From Mycolicibacterium sp. CBMA 234 (GTDB taxonomy: Bacteria; Actinomycetota; Actinomycetes; Mycobacteriales; Mycobacteriaceae), in contig NZ_MPKW01000024.1 of the NCBI RefSeq assembly GCF_009729415.1, forward strand, positions 124,001-188,000: a stretch of DNA of 64,000 nt, written 5' to 3'. This document shows positions 8,133-16,498 of this stretch, one piece after another (the stretch's first letter is position 1; every line of letters starts with the position of its first letter). Position numbers and translations under genes: made by a program. The notes beneath the pieces are model-generated. The model saw only the letters and a program-made list of their open reading frames with translations, ran no database searches and was not told the origin of the DNA.

Positions 8133-8594
8133 GTGGCATCGAAACGCAAGATGGATTCAGTGCATTCGATCAGCGCGGCCCTCGCGCAAGTTGTCCGGTT
8201 GAGCGTCAGCCGTTCGGCATTCAAGCGACAGGCCACCAGTGCGGACACCGAACTGTCCCAGCCGTCGTACGCCCTGTTGCGGGTGCTCATCGATGAAGGC
8301 CCGCAGCCCGTGGGGCAACTCGCCGCCATGGCGCACATGGACGTCGGCATGACCACGCGGCGCGTCCAGGCCCTGGTCGACGCCGGGCACGTCACCCGTC
8401 ACGCCGACGGCAACGACGGGCGCGTGTCCATCGTTCACGTCACCGACGCGGGACAGTGGGCTGCCGACGCGTTGCAGGACGTGCGGCGCGACCACTTGGC
8501 CCGCGCGCTCTCGGACTGGACTGCCGACGATCTGCGTCAGCTCGACGTGCTGCTCAACAGGTTCGTCAGAGACATCAAAGAGACGCCCATCTAG
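8133..8594 (+). CDS. MarR-family transcriptional regulator
   Basis: 153 residues. Winged-helix MarR core: LSQPSYALLRVLIDEGPQPVGQLAAMAHMDVGMTTRRVQALVDAG is the H3-H4 region (about residues 42-86), followed by the wing GNDGRVSIVHVTDAG. It is transcribed with the F420 oxidoreductase gene, and the double TTGACANTGTCAA palindrome 1.1 kb upstream is a plausible autoregulatory site. GTG 8133 is used. ATG 8151 (MDSVHSISAAL) is an alternative. Confidence 0.88.
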   Translation: MASKRKMDSVHSISAALAQVVRLSVSRSAFKRQATSADTELSQPSYALLRVLIDEGPQPVGQLAAMAHMDVGMTTRRVQALVDAGHVTRHADGNDGRVSIVHVTDAGQWAADALQDVRRDHLARALSDWTADDLRQLDVLLNRFVRDIKETPI

Positions 8595-8601
8595 TTCTTT
8601 T

Positions 8602-8660
8602 GTGAACAGACCTAAAACTGTCGAAAATCCTTGGAAAAGGACAGTTTTGTGTCTGCTCGC
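8602..8660. terminator. Bidirectional hairpin between the MarR gene and pruC
   Basis: Arms 8602-8622 (GTGAACAGACCTAAAACTGTC) and 8640-8660 pair with three mismatches. It lies between convergent genes. The right arm carries the same TTTTGTGTCTGCTCGC core that recurs at 23080-23140. Confidence 0.65.
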
Positions 8661-8670
8661 GGAGGAACGG

Positions 8671-10239
8671 TCAGTCGCCGACCCGCAGGCCCAGCGCCAG
8701 TAACAGCCGGGCTTCTGGGTCTGAAAGTGAAGTGTCCAAAAGCTTTTCGACGCGACGGATCCGGTACCGCACGGTGTTAGGGTGGACGTGCAGCCGGCCG
8801 GCGGCGGCCGCGACGTCGCCGAAACTGTCCAGATAAATCTGCAGCGTCTCGGCCAGTGCCGGTTCCTGCTCGCGCAGGCGTACCACCCCTGGGTCCCGCA
8901 GCCGGGGTTCGTTGCCGATCATCGTGACGATCTCGTCGAGCAGCACGGTAGTGCGGGCCTCGGCCAGCGTGGTCACCGCGGCGATGGCGCCGGGATGACG
9001 GGCCGCGCTGTCGAGCACCCGATCGACTTCGGTGCGCGCGGCACTGGCCTCCGCCAAACCTGTTGTCCCGCTCGCGATCGCGGCGCGTAACTCCAAACCG
9101 AGCTCGGCCTGCAGAGCAGCCACCGTTCCGCGTACCCAGGACGTCACCGCGCGACCGGAGTCGGTGAACAGCGCGTACACGCGCGAGTTGTGCTGGGTCA
9201 CTTGGGCGTCGTGACGAAAGGCGCTGGCGCTCAAGGCAAGTACGTCGCTCAGTCGCACCGAGGTCGGTTCGGAGATGGCAAACCCCACCACTGTCACTCG
9301 ACCGGCGCCGGACAGGCCCAGCTCGCGGGCCACCTGGACCACGTCCGGCTCGGTGTCACGCAACCCCAACAGCTCTTGGACTCGCACCGAGTGCGTCGAC
9401 GGCGTCGCCGCCAGCCGGGACATGATCCGCGCGGCCAGCACGGCGCCGCCGCGCAGCACGTCGTCGGTGTCGTCGGCCAGCGGCTGCGAGCCCTGCTGAA
9501 TCCAGATGGTGCCGGCGAACCCGGGTCCGCGGCGCCCGACGCGCTCAGCCAGGTGGATACCGGCGGCCCGGCGCGGCCGCAGTCCGAGCTCGGGGCGTTC
9601 GGCGACCGCGACGACCTCAGGCCCGGCGCGCAGCGCGTCGAAAATGCCCCACTGGCCGATCCACTCCAGGTGCTCGGGTGGTCCCGCGCGGCCCAGGATG
9701 GACAGCCGGCGCAGCTCGTCGGCCTCGTCGTTGGACGCCGAGTAAGCCAGCACGTGTGACTGCGCGTCCTCGATGCTGACCATGCCGCGGGTGCGGTCCG
9801 CGATGGATTGCGCCAGTCCGAACAGGTCGGTGTCCGAGACGTACTGCGGGTCGGCGCGGTCACCGTGATGCTCCAGCACGTGATTGATCAATCGGTACAA
9901 CCGTTCCCACCGGGCTCGGGGGTCGACGGCCACCACCGCGACACCTGCGCTGACGACGGGCCCGATGAGGGCGTCTGACGGATTCTTGACCAGTATGGCG
10001 ACCGGAACATGTTGGGCGAGTTGACGTTGCAGCCAGTCCAGCGCCGCGGCGTCGGTAAGCCCAAGGAGCAGGAAGACGTCGGCGGAGCCGGCGCTGGCGG
10101 CCATCCCGAGGCGCACGTCGTCAGAGTCGAGAAGGGCGGCCGTGGCGACGGGCAGATCCAGGCCGCGCGGGGCCTCGACCAGCGTGACCATGGTCGAGTC
10201 GAGCGCCAATATCAGGTGGCCGAGGCCGACGGCCTGCAT
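8671..10239 (-). CDS. pruC: PucR-type regulator of proline catabolism (PruC)
   Basis: 522 residues. The C-terminus has the PucR/CdaR helix-turn-helix LQIYLDSFGDVAAAAGRLHVHPNTVRYRIRRVEKLL (about residues 468-503). The central part has the GGDEF-like CdaR region, and the N-terminal 150 residues are a sensory domain. It is the orthologue of Rv1186c, divergent from pruA, and the family is described as the proline-responsive activator of pruBA. The 81-base gap to pruA should hold its site, although no clear palindrome is visible there. Confidence 0.85.
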   Translation of the reverse strand: MQAVGLGHLILALDSTMVTLVEAPRGLDLPVATAALLDSDDVRLGMAASAGSADVFLLLGLTDAAALDWLQRQLAQHVPVAILVKNPSDALIGPVVSAGVAVVAVDPRARWERLYRLINHVLEHHGDRADPQYVSDTDLFGLAQSIADRTRGMVSIEDAQSHVLAYSASNDEADELRRLSILGRAGPPEHLEWIGQWGIFDALRAGPEVVAVAERPELGLRPRRAAGIHLAERVGRRGPGFAGTIWIQQGSQPLADDTDDVLRGGAVLAARIMSRLAATPSTHSVRVQELLGLRDTEPDVVQVARELGLSGAGRVTVVGFAISEPTSVRLSDVLALSASAFRHDAQVTQHNSRVYALFTDSGRAVTSWVRGTVAALQAELGLELRAAIASGTTGLAEASAARTEVDRVLDSAARHPGAIAAVTTLAEARTTVLLDEIVTMIGNEPRLRDPGVVRLREQEPALAETLQIYLDSFGDVAAAAGRLHVHPNTVRYRIRRVEKLLDTSLSDPEARLLLALGLRVGD

Positions 10240-10320
10240 TGTCCGATCGTACTGCCGACAGTCGAGATCGTTGTCGGATCAGCTAAAGGCGCGACGGGCT
10301 CGGCGGCGGACCCTTGCTAC

Positions 10321-11949
10321 ATGGATGCCATCACCGACGTTCCGCTGCCCATCAACGAGCCAGTCCACGATTACGCGCCGGGTTCGACCGAACGCGTCCG
10401 GCTCCAAGCCCAGCTGACCGATCTCCAACATGACGCGATCGACCTGCCACACGTCATCGGCGGCCGCCGCGTGATGGCAGGTGAACAGAGGTTGGACGTG
10501 GTGCAGCCGCACAACCACCGCGCGGTCCTCGGCACCCTGTACAACGCCGGCCACGAGGAGGCTCATGCCGCGGTGCAGGCAGCCGTGGCCGCCAAGAATG
10601 CCTGGGCGGCAACGTCGTTCGACGAGCGGGCCGCGGTGTTCCTGCGGGCCGCCGACTTGATGTCGGGGCCGTGGCGCGAAAAGATCGCTGCCGCAACCAT
10701 GCTCGGCCAATCCAAGACCGCGTACCAAGCCGAGATCGATGCGCCGTGCGAGCTCGTCGACTTCTGGCGCTTCAATGTCGCCTTCGCCCGGCAGATTCTG
10801 GCGCAGCAGCCGATCAGTACCCGTGGCATCTGGAACCGGTCGGACTACCGGCCTCTCGATGGCTTCGTCTACGCCATCACCCCATTCAACTTCACCGCCA
10901 TCGCCGGCAACCTGCCGACCGCTCCCGCGTTGATGGGCAACACCGTGGTGTGGAAACCGTCTGTCACCCAGACCGTTTCGGCGTACTTGACCATGCAGAT
11001 TCTGGAAGAGGCCGGCCTACCGCCTGGAGTGATCAACTTGCTGGCCGGCGACGGCTTCGCCGTCTCCGACGTCGTGCTGGCCGACCCGAGGCTGTCCGGC
11101 ATCCACTTCACCGGCTCGACCGCGACGTTCCAGCACCTGTGGCGCGAGGTCGGCACCAATATCGAGCGTTACCACGGGTATCCGCGGCTGGTCGGGGAGA
11201 CCGGAGGCAAGGACTTCGTGCTGGCCCATGCCTCCGCGAATCCAGATGTGTTGCGCACGGCGTTGATTCGCGGCTCCTTCGACTACCAGGGCCAGAAGTG
11301 CTCGGCGGCGTCGCGGGCCTTCATCGCCCGTTCGGTATGGGAGAAGATGGGCGACGATTTTCTCTCGGCCACCGAGGCGCTGCGCTACGGCGACATCACG
11401 GACCTCACCAACTATGGCGGCGCGGTGATCGACGCGCGAGCCTACGCTCGCAACGTCGCGGCGCTGGAAAGCGCCAAGAGCCGGCCGCACGTCACCGTCG
11501 CCGTCGGTGGTCAATGTGACGACAGCACAGGCTATTTCGTGCGACCTACCGTGCTGTTGTCCGATGATCCGCACGACGAGGCCTTCAGCACCGAGTATTT
11601 CGGTCCGATCCTCGCCGTGCACGTCTATGACGACGACCGTTGGGACGACATCCTCGGCGTCGTCGACACCGGTGCGAAGTACGCCCTCACGGGCGCGGTC
11701 ATCGCCGACGACCGAGCTGCGGTCCGCGAGGCTGAACAGGGGCTACGGTTCGCTGCCGGCAACTTCTACATCAACGACAAGCCCACCGGAGCGGTGGTGG
11801 GGCAGCAGCCTTTCGGCGGTTCCCGGGCGTCGGGCACCAACGACAAAGCCGGCTCCGCGCTGAACTTGCTGCGCTGGACGTCGGCCCGTTCGATCAAAGA
11901 GACCTTCGTTCCGCCCGTCAACCACAACTATCCGCATATGGAGGCGTGA
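10321..11949 (+). CDS. pruA: L-glutamate gamma-semialdehyde dehydrogenase PruA
   Basis: 542 residues (M. tuberculosis Rv1187, 543). It oxidises pyrroline-5-carboxylate/glutamate semialdehyde to glutamate with NAD, the second step of proline degradation. Catalytic features are ETGGKDFVLAHA with the general-base glutamate, and the nucleophilic cysteine in YQGQKCSAASRAFI. The ITPFNFTAIAGNLPTAPALMGN NAD-binding region lies about residues 185-206. ATG 10321 gives MDAITDVPLPINEP as in orthologues. pruB follows after one base. Confidence 0.95.
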   Translation: MDAITDVPLPINEPVHDYAPGSTERVRLQAQLTDLQHDAIDLPHVIGGRRVMAGEQRLDVVQPHNHRAVLGTLYNAGHEEAHAAVQAAVAAKNAWAATSFDERAAVFLRAADLMSGPWREKIAAATMLGQSKTAYQAEIDAPCELVDFWRFNVAFARQILAQQPISTRGIWNRSDYRPLDGFVYAITPFNFTAIAGNLPTAPALMGNTVVWKPSVTQTVSAYLTMQILEEAGLPPGVINLLAGDGFAVSDVVLADPRLSGIHFTGSTATFQHLWREVGTNIERYHGYPRLVGETGGKDFVLAHASANPDVLRTALIRGSFDYQGQKCSAASRAFIARSVWEKMGDDFLSATEALRYGDITDLTNYGGAVIDARAYARNVAALESAKSRPHVTVAVGGQCDDSTGYFVRPTVLLSDDPHDEAFSTEYFGPILAVHVYDDDRWDDILGVVDTGAKYALTGAVIADDRAAVREAEQGLRFAAGNFYINDKPTGAVVGQQPFGGSRASGTNDKAGSALNLLRWTSARSIKETFVPPVNHNYPHMEA

Positions 11950-11950
11950 C

Positions 11951-12895
11951 ATGTCGGTCTTCAAAGGCGTTGCCCGACCTGTGATCCTGGCCGCGGGACG
12001 GAGTGACCGGCTGCGTCACGCCTTGGAGCAGGTTTCGCTGACTCGGGAGGTGGTGCACCGCTTCGTACCCGGTGAGCATGTCGCAGACGCGCTGGATTCG
12101 GTTGTGCACCTGACTAATTCACACCGATTCGTGAGCATCGACTACCTGGGTGAAGACGTCCACGATCCCGACTCTGCCGAGCTGACCGTCACTGCCTATT
12201 TGGGGCTGCTCGATGCCCTCGGGAATCAATCCTGCGATGCGCCACGACCGCTGGAAGTGTCGCTGAAGCTATCGGCGCTGGGACAGGCACTGCCTCGGGA
12301 CGGGGAGAAGATCGCCCTGGAAAACGCCCACACCATCTGCACCAAGGCCCGTGACCTCGGCATCTGGGTCACCGTCGATGCCGAGGATCACACCACCACT
12401 GACTCCACGCTGTCTATCGTGCGGGAGTTGCGCGCCGACTTCGACTGGCTCGGCACCGTACTGCAGGCCTACCTCAAGCGCACCCTGGGCGACTGCCAGG
12501 ACCTGGCCGGCACCCGAATCCGGTTGTGCAAGGGGGCCTATGACGAACCGGCGTCGGTGGCGTTCCGCGACCGCGACGACGTCACCGCCAATTACCTGCG
12601 CTGTCTTCGGGTAATGATGGCCGGCGCGGGCTACCCGATGGTGGCCTCCCACGATCCGGAGATCATCGGTGCGGTGCCTGCCTTGGTGAGCGAATTCGGC
12701 CGTGGCGTAGACGATTTCGAGTACCAGATGCTATACGGCATCCGGGACGACGAACAACGCCGACTTGCGTTGGCGGGCAACCATGTTCGGGTCTACGTGC
12801 CGTTCGGCTCGCAGTGGTACGGCTACTTCGTCAGGCGGTTGGCCGAGCGTCCGGCCAACCTGGCGTTCTTCCTGAGGGCGCTGGCTGGGCACTGA
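11951..12895 (+). CDS. pruB: Proline dehydrogenase PruB
   Basis: 314 residues, FAD-dependent PutA-type beta/alpha barrel (Rv1188 type). It oxidises L-proline to pyrroline-5-carboxylate and passes electrons to quinone. Visible signatures are SLKLSALGQALPRDGEK, TVDAEDHTTTDSTL and RIRLCKGAYDEPASVAF, and the terminal YVPFGSQWYGYFVRRLAERPAN that binds proline and FAD. It begins one base after the pruA stop and is clearly co-transcribed with it. Confidence 0.95.
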   Translation: MSVFKGVARPVILAAGRSDRLRHALEQVSLTREVVHRFVPGEHVADALDSVVHLTNSHRFVSIDYLGEDVHDPDSAELTVTAYLGLLDALGNQSCDAPRPLEVSLKLSALGQALPRDGEKIALENAHTICTKARDLGIWVTVDAEDHTTTDSTLSIVRELRADFDWLGTVLQAYLKRTLGDCQDLAGTRIRLCKGAYDEPASVAFRDRDDVTANYLRCLRVMMAGAGYPMVASHDPEIIGAVPALVSEFGRGVDDFEYQMLYGIRDDEQRRLALAGNHVRVYVPFGSQWYGYFVRRLAERPANLAFFLRALAGH

Positions 12896-12906
12896 GCCGC
12901 CACACC

Positions 12907-13935
12907 TCAGTCGGGACTCAGGTCATACGCGACCTTGAACTTGCCCAGCAGATACGGCCCCGACACCACCGGCTCATACCGCGGCAGATTGTCCGCGGTC
13001 GCGCAGGTGGGGATGCACTCGATCACGGCATCGAAGTTGGGTTGGTGGAAGAACGGGAGGCTGAACCGCTCTCCACCGGCGCCAGTGCTCACCACGCGGT
13101 GCACGGTGCTGACCCAGCGGTCGTTGGTCCACCGGGCCAACAGATCACCGATATTGATGACGAACGCGCCCGGCACTACCGGCACATCGAGCCATTCGCC
13201 GCGATCACCCAGAACCTGTAGCCCGCTTTGAGATTCGTCCTGTAGCAGGATCGTCAGGTTGCCCCAGTCGCTGTGCTGGCTCAGCCGGATCTCGCCGGCC
13301 GGCCGGTCGTCGGCGGGGTAGTAGTTGGCCATGAGATTGGAGTTGTGTCGATCGATCGATGCGTCGAACCAGTCCTCTCGCAAGCCCAGCGCGAGCGCGA
13401 ACAGCCGGGACAGTTCGGTGGCCAGCGACGTCATTTCGGCGTAGTAGCGCTCGTAAGCCGCGCGGAAACCCGGAAGTTCGGGCCAGCGCTCGGCGACGGA
13501 CACGCGTTCGTCGATCCAGCCGGCGCCGCCGGTGCCCTCTGGGTTGCCCAGCGGGAAGTGGACGTACTTCTCGACCCGGTCCGGCGCTTGGTGCTCGGCT
13601 TCGGCGTCTGCGCCGTCATTGGTGGCCGAGAGCTTGCCCGCAGTACTGAATCCGCGGGCCAGCGGGTCGCCAGGCTCCGCCCTGACGCGGTCCTTTTCGG
13701 CCTGCGATAGGGCGAAGAACCCACGCAGGGCGCGGTTTACGTCATCGATGACGTCGTCGGGCACGCCGTGTCCGACAAGGAGCAGGAAACCACTGGTTTC
13801 ACAGCACCGACCTATCGCGTCGGCCACGGCCCGACGTTGACGCTGGTCGCCGTTTCGGGCGCTGCTGATATCGATCAATGGAACAAAGCCGTCGCGAAGA
13901 ACGACTTGGTCGACAATTACTTCTGATTCGGTCAC
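12907..13935 (-). CDS. 2-oxoglutarate/Fe(II) oxygenase, isopenicillin N synthase-like
   Basis: 342 residues. The N-terminal DIOX_N region (VPLIDISSARNGDQRQRRAVADAIGRCCETSGFLLLVGHGV, about residues 17-57) precedes a 2OG-Fe(II) domain. Iron ligands are H and D of LSQHSDWGNLTILLQ and the distal H of VSTVHRVVS. ERFSLPFF carries the R-x-S 2-oxoglutarate motif. It oxidises an unknown small substrate. GTG 13935 lies just after a TAGCGT -10 and a MerR-type operator, so the transcript is probably leaderless. It converges with pruB (11-base gap) but shows no link to proline use. Confidence 0.88.
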   Translation of the reverse strand: MTESEVIVDQVVLRDGFVPLIDISSARNGDQRQRRAVADAIGRCCETSGFLLLVGHGVPDDVIDDVNRALRGFFALSQAEKDRVRAEPGDPLARGFSTAGKLSATNDGADAEAEHQAPDRVEKYVHFPLGNPEGTGGAGWIDERVSVAERWPELPGFRAAYERYYAEMTSLATELSRLFALALGLREDWFDASIDRHNSNLMANYYPADDRPAGEIRLSQHSDWGNLTILLQDESQSGLQVLGDRGEWLDVPVVPGAFVINIGDLLARWTNDRWVSTVHRVVSTGAGGERFSLPFFHQPNFDAVIECIPTCATADNLPRYEPVVSGPYLLGKFKVAYDLSPD

Positions 13936-13942
13936 GCCTACG

Positions 13943-13973
13943 ACGCTAGAATCTCAACTAAGGTTGAGGTCAA
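13943..13973 (-). promoter_or_regulatory. MerR-type promoter with 19-bp spacer
   Basis: On the minus strand TTGACC (13973-13968) and TAGCGT (13948-13943) are separated by 19 bp. The spacer contains CTCAAC-4-GTTGAG (13953-13968), an inverted repeat placed as in SoxR/MerR-class operators. The GTG start of the oxygenase is 7 bases past the -10. No MerR gene is visible in the window. Confidence 0.65.
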
Positions 13974-14023
13974 GCGCGCACGAAAGTTCTTTTTGCGCAG
14001 TAGCACTGGCTGGCGTTGCCGAA

Positions 14024-14269
14024 TCAGCGACTCTGGTGAACCGTGGTGTCGACGTGCGGCGCCTGTGCGTGTGGCTGGACGTCGTAGATCCACTGCAGCT
14101 GATCAACGCCGTTGTTGTTGTGGGATGCCACGATGGTCGCCGGCAGCGCCGTCTGGGTGTCGTTCGCGAACGACCACGCGATCGGGGACACCAAGGCCGC
14201 CACGGCCAGTCCGCCTGCCAGAACGAAACGACCCGCTGTCTGCTGTGCAAAACCGGTGATCGTCAACAT
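14024..14269 (-). CDS. Small exported protein, unknown function
   Basis: 81 residues. The N-terminus has a classic signal peptide: FAQQTAGRFVLAGGLAVAALV hydrophobic core (about residues 7-27), ending near IAWSFA-ND, a likely signal peptidase I site. The mature part is only about 47 residues, with no cysteines, and is rich in H, Q and N (ASHNNNGVDQLQWIYDVQPHAQ). GGAGG lies 7 bases before ATG 14269, so the start is well supported. No family was recognised. Confidence 0.7.
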   Translation of the reverse strand: MLTITGFAQQTAGRFVLAGGLAVAALVSPIAWSFANDTQTALPATIVASHNNNGVDQLQWIYDVQPHAQAPHVDTTVHQSR

Positions 14270-14368
14270 GTCGCTGCCTCCTGCTTGGGTGTTATGCCAA
14301 GATCAACAGGCTGCGGAAACGGCACCATCCCAGGTGGCGCGATGTTTACCGGAGTTGGCAGGATCGCG

Positions 14369-14917
14369 TTACTGAGTCGCGTGCAACCTCAACAACGTCC
14401 ACGCCGCCAGCGTCTGCGCATCGGTGATTTCTCCGCTGCGGATCATCGCCTCGATCTGCGCAGCGGTGAACCACTCGCTGTGCATGTCCTGTTCTTCATG
14501 CTCGCGCTCGTGCTCACCTTCGGTGATGCCGGTGGCGAGAAAAGCCCAGCCCCGTTGGCTGCACATCCCGGGTGCGACGTCCAATTGGCCCAGTACTTGC
14601 CATGTTTCGGCCCGCAGCCCAGTCTCTTCGCGGAGTTCCTGCGCCGCCAGATCAGTGGGCTCCGGTTCGTTGCCGTCCAGCGTGCCCGGCGCGGTGCCCT
14701 GCACAAATTCCCAGCGCCGCAACCCAATTGGGTATCGGAACTGCTCCACCATCCGGTATTGGTCACCGTCTTGAGCAATCACGAGTGCGTACGTCGGTTT
14801 GTCCACCACCCCGTAGATGCCCGTGCTGCCATCTGGGCGGCGGATGTCGTCTTCGCGCACCGACATCCAGTTGTTGCGGTACACCTCACGACTGGCCAGT
14901 CTCTCGATCGGGTCCAC
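14369..14917 (-). CDS. NUDIX hydrolase
   Basis: 182 residues of the ADP-ribose pyrophosphatase-like NUDIX group. The Nudix helix reads TDLAAQELREETGLRAE (about residues 87-103). The catalytic EExG core is intact, but the canonical R of REL is Q and the upstream G-x5-E part is poorly kept, so substrate and metal binding may differ. GTG 14917 lies 24 bases from the divergent fadD36 start, with a TACTCT -10 six bases upstream, implying a leaderless mRNA. The substrate is unknown. Confidence 0.85.
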   Translation of the reverse strand: MDPIERLASREVYRNNWMSVREDDIRRPDGSTGIYGVVDKPTYALVIAQDGDQYRMVEQFRYPIGLRRWEFVQGTAPGTLDGNEPEPTDLAAQELREETGLRAETWQVLGQLDVAPGMCSQRGWAFLATGITEGEHEREHEEQDMHSEWFTAAQIEAMIRSGEITDAQTLAAWTLLRLHATQ

Positions 14918-14923
14918 CCGCTC

Positions 14924-14933
14924 AGAGTAGCCT
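14924..14933. promoter_or_regulatory. Overlapping divergent -10 elements (NUDIX gene / fadD36)
   Basis: TAGCCT on the plus strand (14928-14933) lies 7 bases before ATG 14941. TACTCT on the minus strand (14929-14924) lies 6 bases before GTG 14917. The two boxes share the central TA pair, so one site may drive two leaderless transcripts in opposite directions. Confidence 0.55.
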
Positions 14934-14940
14934 CACGCAC

Positions 14941-16338
14941 ATGCTGTTGACCTCCCTTAACCCGGCCATTGTCGCGGCCGGGCACGACCTCGAAGACGCG
15001 GTACGCATCGACGGCGCGGTGCTGTCACGCAGCGATCTGGTCGGGGCTGCCACCTCGGTGGCGGAGCGTGTGGCAGGAGCCTCACTGGTGGCCGTCCTGG
15101 CCCGGCCGACCGCCACCACAGTGCTGGCCATCGCAGGCTGCCTGATCGCGGGCGTGCCCTTGGTTCCGGTGCCCGCCGACGTCGGTGCCGCGGAACGCCG
15201 GCACATGATCACCGACTCGGGCGCGCAGGCGTGGCTAGGTGAACTCCCGGAGGAGACCGAAGGCCTGCCCCACATTCCCGTGCGGCTGCACGCCCGGTCC
15301 TGGCACCGCTACGCCGAGCCCTCTCCGGATTCGACCGCGCTGATCATGTACACCTCAGGCACCACGGGGCTGCCCAAAGGCGTGGTGATCAGCCGTCGCG
15401 CCATCGCCGCGGACATCGACGCGCTGGCCAAGGCCTGGGCGTGGACTCCGGCGGACACCCTGGTGCACGGCCTGCCGCTGTTCCACGTACACGGGCTGAT
15501 CCTCGGACTGCTGGGCTCGCTGCGGATCGGAAATCGCTTCGTGCACACCGGAAAACCCTCGCCGGCTGGGTATGCCGCGGCCGGTGGTTCCCTGTACTTC
15601 GGCGTGCCGACCGTGTGGTCCCGCGTGGTGGCCGATGCCGCGGCCGCCGAGGCGCTGCGCGGGGCACGGCTGCTGGTGTCGGGCAGCGCGGCGCTGCCGG
15701 TGCCGGTGTTCGACGACCTGGTCCGGCTCACCGGGCATGCGCCGGTGGAGCGGTACGGCAGTACCGAATCCTTGATTACCCTGTCCACCCGGGTCGACGG
15801 CGAACGTCGCCCCGGTTGGGTCGGACTGCCGCTCGACGGAGTGCAGACGCGCTTGGTCGCCGACGACGGGACAGCGGTGCCGCACGACGGGGAAACCATT
15901 GGCCGCCTGGAGGTTTCGGCGCCGACCATGTTCACCCGTTACCTGAACCGACTCGAGGCGACGGCCGAGGTGCTCGGCGACGACGGCTGGTACCGCACCG
16001 GCGACGTCGCAGTGGTCGATGCCGACGGCATGCACCGCATCGTCGGCCGCGAGTCGGTGGACCTGATCAAGTCCGGCGGTTTTCGGGTCGGAGCCGGTGA
16101 GATCGAGACGGTGCTACTCGGGCATCCGGGGGTATCCGAAGCCGCGGTGGTCGGCGTGCCCGACGACGACCTCGGTCAGCGGATTGTTGCGTACGTCGTC
16201 GGGTCGGCCTCGTCGCAGGAACTCATCAACTTTGTGGCACAACAACTTTCGGCGCACAAGCGGCCACGCGAAGTGCGGCTGGTGGACAGCCTGCCGCGCA
16301 ACGCGATGGGCAAGGTGCAGAAGAAGCTGCTCGTCTAA
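14941..16338 (+). CDS. fadD36: Acyl-CoA synthetase FadD36
   Basis: 465 residues (M. tuberculosis Rv1193 FadD36, 473). Adenylate-forming ligase that activates a fatty or other carboxylic acid as its CoA thioester through an acyl-AMP. Motifs: P-loop MYTSGTTGLPKGVVISRRA (about residues 137-155), YGSTESL, the GWYRTGDVAVVDADG hinge region, and the terminal lysine in LPRNAMGKVQKKL. ATG 14941 is set by a leaderless TAGCCT promoter. The large upstream frame extension overlaps the NUDIX gene and is not coding. Confidence 0.93.
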   Translation: MLLTSLNPAIVAAGHDLEDAVRIDGAVLSRSDLVGAATSVAERVAGASLVAVLARPTATTVLAIAGCLIAGVPLVPVPADVGAAERRHMITDSGAQAWLGELPEETEGLPHIPVRLHARSWHRYAEPSPDSTALIMYTSGTTGLPKGVVISRRAIAADIDALAKAWAWTPADTLVHGLPLFHVHGLILGLLGSLRIGNRFVHTGKPSPAGYAAAGGSLYFGVPTVWSRVVADAAAAEALRGARLLVSGSAALPVPVFDDLVRLTGHAPVERYGSTESLITLSTRVDGERRPGWVGLPLDGVQTRLVADDGTAVPHDGETIGRLEVSAPTMFTRYLNRLEATAEVLGDDGWYRTGDVAVVDADGMHRIVGRESVDLIKSGGFRVGAGEIETVLLGHPGVSEAAVVGVPDDDLGQRIVAYVVGSASSQELINFVAQQLSAHKRPREVRLVDSLPRNAMGKVQKKLLV

Positions 16339-16346
16339 CTACCCCA

Positions 16347-16374
16347 CCCCTTACCCCTTACCCCTTACCCCTTA
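16347..16374 (+). repeat. Four tandem CCCCTTA heptamers
   Basis: Four exact contiguous copies of CCCCTTA begin 8 bases after the fadD36 stop and run directly into a long hairpin. The strand bias (C-rich plus, G-rich minus) would allow slippage or G-quadruplex formation on the minus strand. Confidence 0.9.
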
Positions 16375-16438
16375 CCGCGAGCGTGCGTGTCTGCGCACAA
16401 CACGCCGCGGTGGGCGCGCAGTTTGCGCACGCTCGCGG
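16375..16438. terminator. Two-part hairpin after fadD36
   Basis: Outer arms 16375-16387 (CCGCGAGCGTGCG) and 16426-16438 are perfect complements. Inner arms CTGCGC (16391-16396) and GCGCAG (16416-16421) extend the stem. A third partial copy, GAGCGTGCG, follows at 16444-16452. Probably the fadD36 terminator. Confidence 0.65.
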
Positions 16439-16498
16439 CCGACGAGCGTGCGCCCGGCGTCGGGGAATGCAATGTCGCGGCATCGCCTTGTACATGCC

